NCBI GenBank assembly: GCA_035491895.1
Contig: DATJJY010000008.1
Span: forward strand, 1-64,000
Source: DASTHG01 sp035491895
GTDB taxonomy: Bacteria; Gemmatimonadota; Gemmatimonadetes; Gemmatimonadales; GWC2-71-9
Length of the DNA stretch: 64,000 nucleotides
Direction: 5' to 3'
A program made the position numbers and the translations under genes. Below the pieces are notes generated by a model. That model was not told where the DNA came from, ran no database searches, and worked only from the letters and a program-made list of their open reading frames with translations. Below are positions 60,911-64,000 of this stretch, piece by piece (position 1 is the first letter of the stretch; every line of letters begins with the position of its first letter).

Positions 60911-62392
60911 ATGCCTGACCAGATCACGCGCCGCAACTTCGCGAAGCTCGCCGGTGCAGCCGCGCTGGGCGTCTCCTCGACGTCCGCCGCCACCGTCCTC
61001 CCGCTCGGGCAGCCGGTCAGGCCGGAGGCCGGAGCCATGCCGCCGGAGCCGCGCGGCTTCCCGACTGGCTTTCTCTGGGGCACCGCGACCGCCTCCTACC
61101 AGGTCGAAGGCGCTGTCCGAGAAGATGGTCGCGGGCCGTCGGTGTGGGACACCTTCTCACACACCGCCGGGAAGGTGGCGAACAACGCGACAGGCGACCA
61201 GGCAGACGACCACTACCACCGGTACAAGGAAGATGTCCAGCTGATGAAGACGCTCGGCGTCAAAGCCTACCGGTTCTCGATCGCCTGGCCCCGCGTGTTC
61301 CCTCAGGGAAGTGGTGCGCCGAATCCGAAGGGGCTCGACTTCTACAACCGGCTCGTGGACGAGCTGCTCGCCAACGGGATCGAGCCGTTCGCCACACTGT
61401 ACCACTGGGACCTGCCCCAGGCGCTGCAGGATCGCGTCGGCGGTTGGGAGTCCCGCGAAACGGCGCAGGCGTTCGGCAACTACGCCGGGTACGTCGCCGA
61501 GCGGCTGACCGACCGTGTGAAACACATCTTCACGATCAATGAGTTCGGGGCCTTCATGGAGCTCGGCTACCGGATCGGGATCCACGCACCCGGGGTCAAG
61601 CTGCCGCCCGGGCGGTTCAACCAGACGCGCCACAACGGAGTGCTGGGCCACGGTCTCGCCGTGCAGGCGATCCGCGCCAAGGGCAAGCCGGGCACGAAAG
61701 TCGGCCTGGCCGAGAATCTGGTCGTGGGTGTCCCGGTCATCGAGTCACCGCCCCACATCGCGGCGGCCGAGCGCGCCACCCGTGAGGTGAACGCCCAGTA
61801 TCTGACGGTGATTCTGGAGGGGAAGTACAGCGACGCGTATCTGACGGCGGCGGGTGCCGATGCGCCGCGTTTCACGCTCGAGGATCTCAAGGTCATCTCG
61901 AGCCCGCTCGATTTCGTCGGCACCAACATCTACCAGCCAATGTTCGTGCGCGCGGACCCGGGACCGAGCGGCTTCGCCGTCGTCCCGAATCCGGCCTCGT
62001 ATCCGCACATGGCCTCGCCGTGGCTGTTCATCGGTCCGGAGGTGTTGTACTGGGGGCCGCGCCACGTGGCGAAGCTCTGGAACGTGGGAGAGATCTACGT
62101 CACTGAGAACGGCTGCTCATCGTCCGACGTGCCCGCGGCGGACGGTCAGGTCTACGACACCGATCGCGTGATGTTCCTGCGCAACTACCTCTCCCAGCTG
62201 CAACGGGCCGTCTCCGACGGGGTGCCCGTGAAGGGCTACTTCCTGTGGAGCCTGATGGACAACTTCGAGTGGGCCGACGGCTACACGAACCGATTCGGAC
62301 TGCATTACGTGGACTACGCCACGCAGCGACGCACGCCGAAGTTGAGTGCCGCGTTCTACCGCGAGGTCATCGCCAGAAACCAGGTGGTCTAG
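60911..62392 (+). CDS. Tat-exported beta-glucosidase (GH1)
   Basis: 493 residues. A Tat signal (ITRRNFAKLAGAAALG) precedes the GH1 barrel: FPTGFLWGTATASYQVEGA, the acid/base Glu in FTINEFGAF (where GH1 usually has NEP), nucleophile Glu in YVTENGCS (about 400) and the C-terminal FEWADGYTNRFGLHYVDY. It hydrolyses beta-glucosides, here in the periplasm. ATG 60911 is preferred to 60875 for the Tat signal and GGGAG spacing. Confidence 0.94.
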   Translation: MPDQITRRNFAKLAGAAALGVSSTSAATVLPLGQPVRPEAGAMPPEPRGFPTGFLWGTATASYQVEGAVREDGRGPSVWDTFSHTAGKVANNATGDQADDHYHRYKEDVQLMKTLGVKAYRFSIAWPRVFPQGSGAPNPKGLDFYNRLVDELLANGIEPFATLYHWDLPQALQDRVGGWESRETAQAFGNYAGYVAERLTDRVKHIFTINEFGAFMELGYRIGIHAPGVKLPPGRFNQTRHNGVLGHGLAVQAIRAKGKPGTKVGLAENLVVGVPVIESPPHIAAAERATREVNAQYLTVILEGKYSDAYLTAAGADAPRFTLEDLKVISSPLDFVGTNIYQPMFVRADPGPSGFAVVPNPASYPHMASPWLFIGPEVLYWGPRHVAKLWNVGEIYVTENGCSSSDVPAADGQVYDTDRVMFLRNYLSQLQRAVSDGVPVKGYFLWSLMDNFEWADGYTNRFGLHYVDYATQRRTPKLSAAFYREVIARNQVV

Positions 62393-62424
62393 GGGAACAC
62401 CTCGTTCCGAGGGAAATGACCGGT
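62393..62424. other. Convergent intergenic stretch with a minimal hairpin
   Basis: GGAAC-ACCTC-GTTCC forms a 5-bp stem between the GH1 stop and the kinase stop. There is no U tract; no other feature is visible. Confidence 0.3.
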
Positions 62425-63816
62425 TCACCCCAGCGTCGGCAGCGCAACGCGGAACTCCGTCCGCCCGGGCGTCGACTCTACCTCGATCATCCCCTCGTTG
62501 CGGTCCACGAGCCGCCGCACGATGTCGAGGCCGAGCCCCGTTCCCTTCCCCACGGGCTTCGTGGTGAAGAACGGATCGAAGATCCGGCTGCGCACGTCGG
62601 AGGGTATCCCCGGCCCGTCGTCCGTCACACGTACGACGACGTGCGGCCCGTCGCTGCGCGCCGTCACGACCACCCGCCCGCCGTCGGGCACGGCGTCGAG
62701 CGCGTTGTCGATCAGGTTCGCCCACACCTGGTTCAGCTCGCCACCGAAGCCGCGCACGCGCGGCAAGTCCGACGGTACGTCGACCGTCACGGACGCCGCC
62801 TTGCCGCGCGCCTTGGCGGCGAGCAGCGCCAGCGTGTCGGTCAGTCCCTTCCCGACGTCCACCGGCTCGGGCGCCGTCGCGTGATCCATGTAGGTGAAGC
62901 CCTTCACGGCGCTCACGAGCGCGTGGACCCGCGACGCCGCCCGCTCGATGTCCCGGGCGAGCCCGCGCAGCGTGCAGCCGGCTGCGACCCAGCGCAGCGT
63001 GGTGCCCAGCTTCGGGCCGGTCAGCGCTCCTGCCAGCTCGTCGAGCACAGCGATGTTCATAGCGGACTCGGCGAGCGCCGCGGCGAACGACTCGTCCGCG
63101 TCGTGGTCCGCCAGCCATTGTGCGATCGCCTCCTCGCGGTCGGCGCGCTCGAGCGGTGAGAGGACGTTCGTCGCGGGCGCGTCGAAGCAGCGCGTCCGTA
63201 CGCGGTCGACCAGCGCCGTCTCCCGCGCGTCGAGTTGGGCGGCGCCGAGCGCGCGCGCGGCGGTGTCCGACTCCTCCAGCATCCGGGACACGAGCTGGGC
63301 GCTGCGGGCCGCCGCGGAGGCGGGGTTGTTCAGCTCGTGCGCCAGCCCGGCCGCGAGCTTACCGAGCGACGCCATCTTCTCCAGCTGCAAGTCGCTCGTT
63401 TTGAAGGCGCGCGCCCGGTCGACCATGATGTGCACGAGGGCGGCCGTCACCTGCGGGCAGGCGACCGGCATCGCGGGGAGCTCCCCCCGAGCCACGAACA
63501 GTGTCTCGGTGGGCTCGTCGATGATCGTATTCCCCGGTGCGGTGTCCAAGCGGGAGTACGGCAGGTGGCCGGTCACATCTCCGTCGCGCCAATCCATCAC
63601 CCTGCGCGTCGTGCCGCCCTGGTCGCGAAAATGGGACAGGCGTCCGTGCAGCACGATGTGCATCCCGTCGACGGGCTCCCCTTTGCGGGAGACGAGCTCG
63701 CCGGGATCGTAGTGACGGATCGTGCCGTGTGCGACCAGCCACTCCAGCTCGGCGCGCGGGGCCTGCCCCACCGTCCGGTGCGCGGCGAGGCGCGCCATCA
63801 GGTCGGCCACGCTCAC
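62425..63816 (-). CDS. Sensor histidine kinase with cyclic-nucleotide-binding (Crp-like) sensor domain
   Basis: 463 residues, no TM helix. N-terminal cNMP-binding beta-roll (about 10-130: ELVSRKGEPVDGMHIVLHG, LFVARGELPAM), then the phospho-acceptor His in LAAGLAHELNNPASAA (about 158), a long helical linker and the HATPase (NLIDNALDAVPDGG, DDGPGIP, GKGTGLGLDIVRRL). It may sense a nucleotide or redox state and phosphorylate an unlinked regulator. GTG 63816 overlaps the upstream stop (GTGA), coupling it to the thioredoxin-reductase-like gene. Confidence 0.92.
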   Translation of the reverse strand: MSVADLMARLAAHRTVGQAPRAELEWLVAHGTIRHYDPGELVSRKGEPVDGMHIVLHGRLSHFRDQGGTTRRVMDWRDGDVTGHLPYSRLDTAPGNTIIDEPTETLFVARGELPAMPVACPQVTAALVHIMVDRARAFKTSDLQLEKMASLGKLAAGLAHELNNPASAAARSAQLVSRMLEESDTAARALGAAQLDARETALVDRVRTRCFDAPATNVLSPLERADREEAIAQWLADHDADESFAAALAESAMNIAVLDELAGALTGPKLGTTLRWVAAGCTLRGLARDIERAASRVHALVSAVKGFTYMDHATAPEPVDVGKGLTDTLALLAAKARGKAASVTVDVPSDLPRVRGFGGELNQVWANLIDNALDAVPDGGRVVVTARSDGPHVVVRVTDDGPGIPSDVRSRIFDPFFTTKPVGKGTGLGLDIVRRLVDRNEGMIEVESTPGRTEFRVALPTLG

Positions 63817-64000
63817 ACCGTCTGCAGGTACTGGTGGATCATGCTCACCGTCGCCGAGCCCTCGCCGACCGCTGCCGCACAGCGCTTGCCGGAGCCGTAG
63901 CGGGCGTCGCCGGCGCAGAATATTCCCGGCACGCTGGTCTCGAAGGGAAACGGATCGCGGGCCGGCGTCCACCCAGCGGGACGGTTCCCCGCGGTCATCA
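63813..64000 (-). CDS. Thioredoxin-reductase-like FAD/NAD(P)-binding oxidoreductase, 5' end outside window
   Basis: The frame is open at the right edge and ends at 63813. The visible C-terminal 60 residues include FETSVPGIFCAGDAR (the second FAD motif, near the C-terminus in the family), CAAAVGEGSATVSMIHQYL, typical of thioredoxin reductase-like enzymes. Proteins of this type linked to a cNMP-domain kinase suggest a redox-signalling unit. The catalytic CxxC would lie outside the window. Confidence 0.85.
   Translation of the reverse strand, partial: MTAGNRPAGWTPARDPFPFETSVPGIFCAGDARYGSGKRCAAAVGEGSATVSMIHQYLQTV

Overview
The window is a GC-rich bacterial chromosome segment. The gene content fits a diderm: a Kdo/LPS-transport operon, beta-barrel and lipoprotein genes, and many secreted or Tat-exported proteins. 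The large TPR proteins, LVIVD-repeat protein and dense ATGA/GTGA overlaps suggest a Gemmatimonadota-like organism. That assignment is inferred from gene style; there is no rRNA here. No CRISPR array, insertion sequence, prophage or replication origin was seen.

Region 1 (1-3.8 kb) holds two related TPR genes flanking tRNA-Gly(CCC) and a broken phenylalanine-4-hydroxylase gene (phhA). Between the tRNA and phhA lies what reads as a complete ribosome-mediated attenuator. It has a 26-codon leader peptide with the run Trp-Tyr-Ala-Tyr-Ser-Tyr, mutually exclusive antiterminator and terminator hairpins, and a U-rich tail. I consider this the most interesting element of the window.

Region 2 (3.8-12.8 kb, plus strand) is a coupled housekeeping run: DUF512 radical-SAM protein, der, plsY, gpsA, a MerR regulator, a glycosyltransferase, surE, pcm, a DedA protein and acylphosphatase. 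It is followed by apt, tRNA-Arg(CCU) and a membrane-anchored TPR protein.

Region 3 (12.9-22.3 kb) is mostly minus strand and is a cell-envelope polysaccharide/glycolipid cluster: dapF, three glycosyltransferases, a YfhO-type membrane protein, a UPF0104 membrane protein, a polysaccharide-deacetylase-like protein and a hexapeptide acyltransferase.

Region 4 (21.3-31.6 kb, minus strand) is one long operon read in the order kdsB, pyrG, kdsA, kdsC, kdsD, lptC, lptA-like, lptB, rpoN, glycosyltransferase. CMP-Kdo synthesis, the CTP synthase that feeds KdsB, the LPS-export bridge and sigma-54 are transcribed together, probably from a near-leaderless promoter. LptB carries an unusual N-terminal domain of about 145 residues.

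Region 5 (31.7-53.8 kb) is mixed accessory metabolism. It includes an LMF1-like membrane protein, an anthranilate/PABA synthase amidotransferase, a giant kinase-M23-aminotransferase fusion coupled to a sugar isomerase, a cytosine deaminase and a BKACE enzyme, a VIT-type metal transporter, an LVIVD protein, a flap-endonuclease-like protein, and a chain of small overlapping unknown genes, several too short for normal gene callers.

Region 6 (54-64 kb) is a secreted carbohydrate-degradation locus (GH16, GH20, Tat-exported GH1, a serine hydrolase, a TIM-barrel isomerase). It is followed by a cyclic-nucleotide-domain histidine kinase coupled to a thioredoxin-reductase-like gene that runs off the right edge.

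A recurring oddity is that several genes whose conserved N-terminus is clearly translated have no ATG, GTG or TTG at the right place. In two of them a CTG sits exactly in the 4-bp stop/start overlap (CTGA) that elsewhere in the window is ATGA, GTGA or TTGA.
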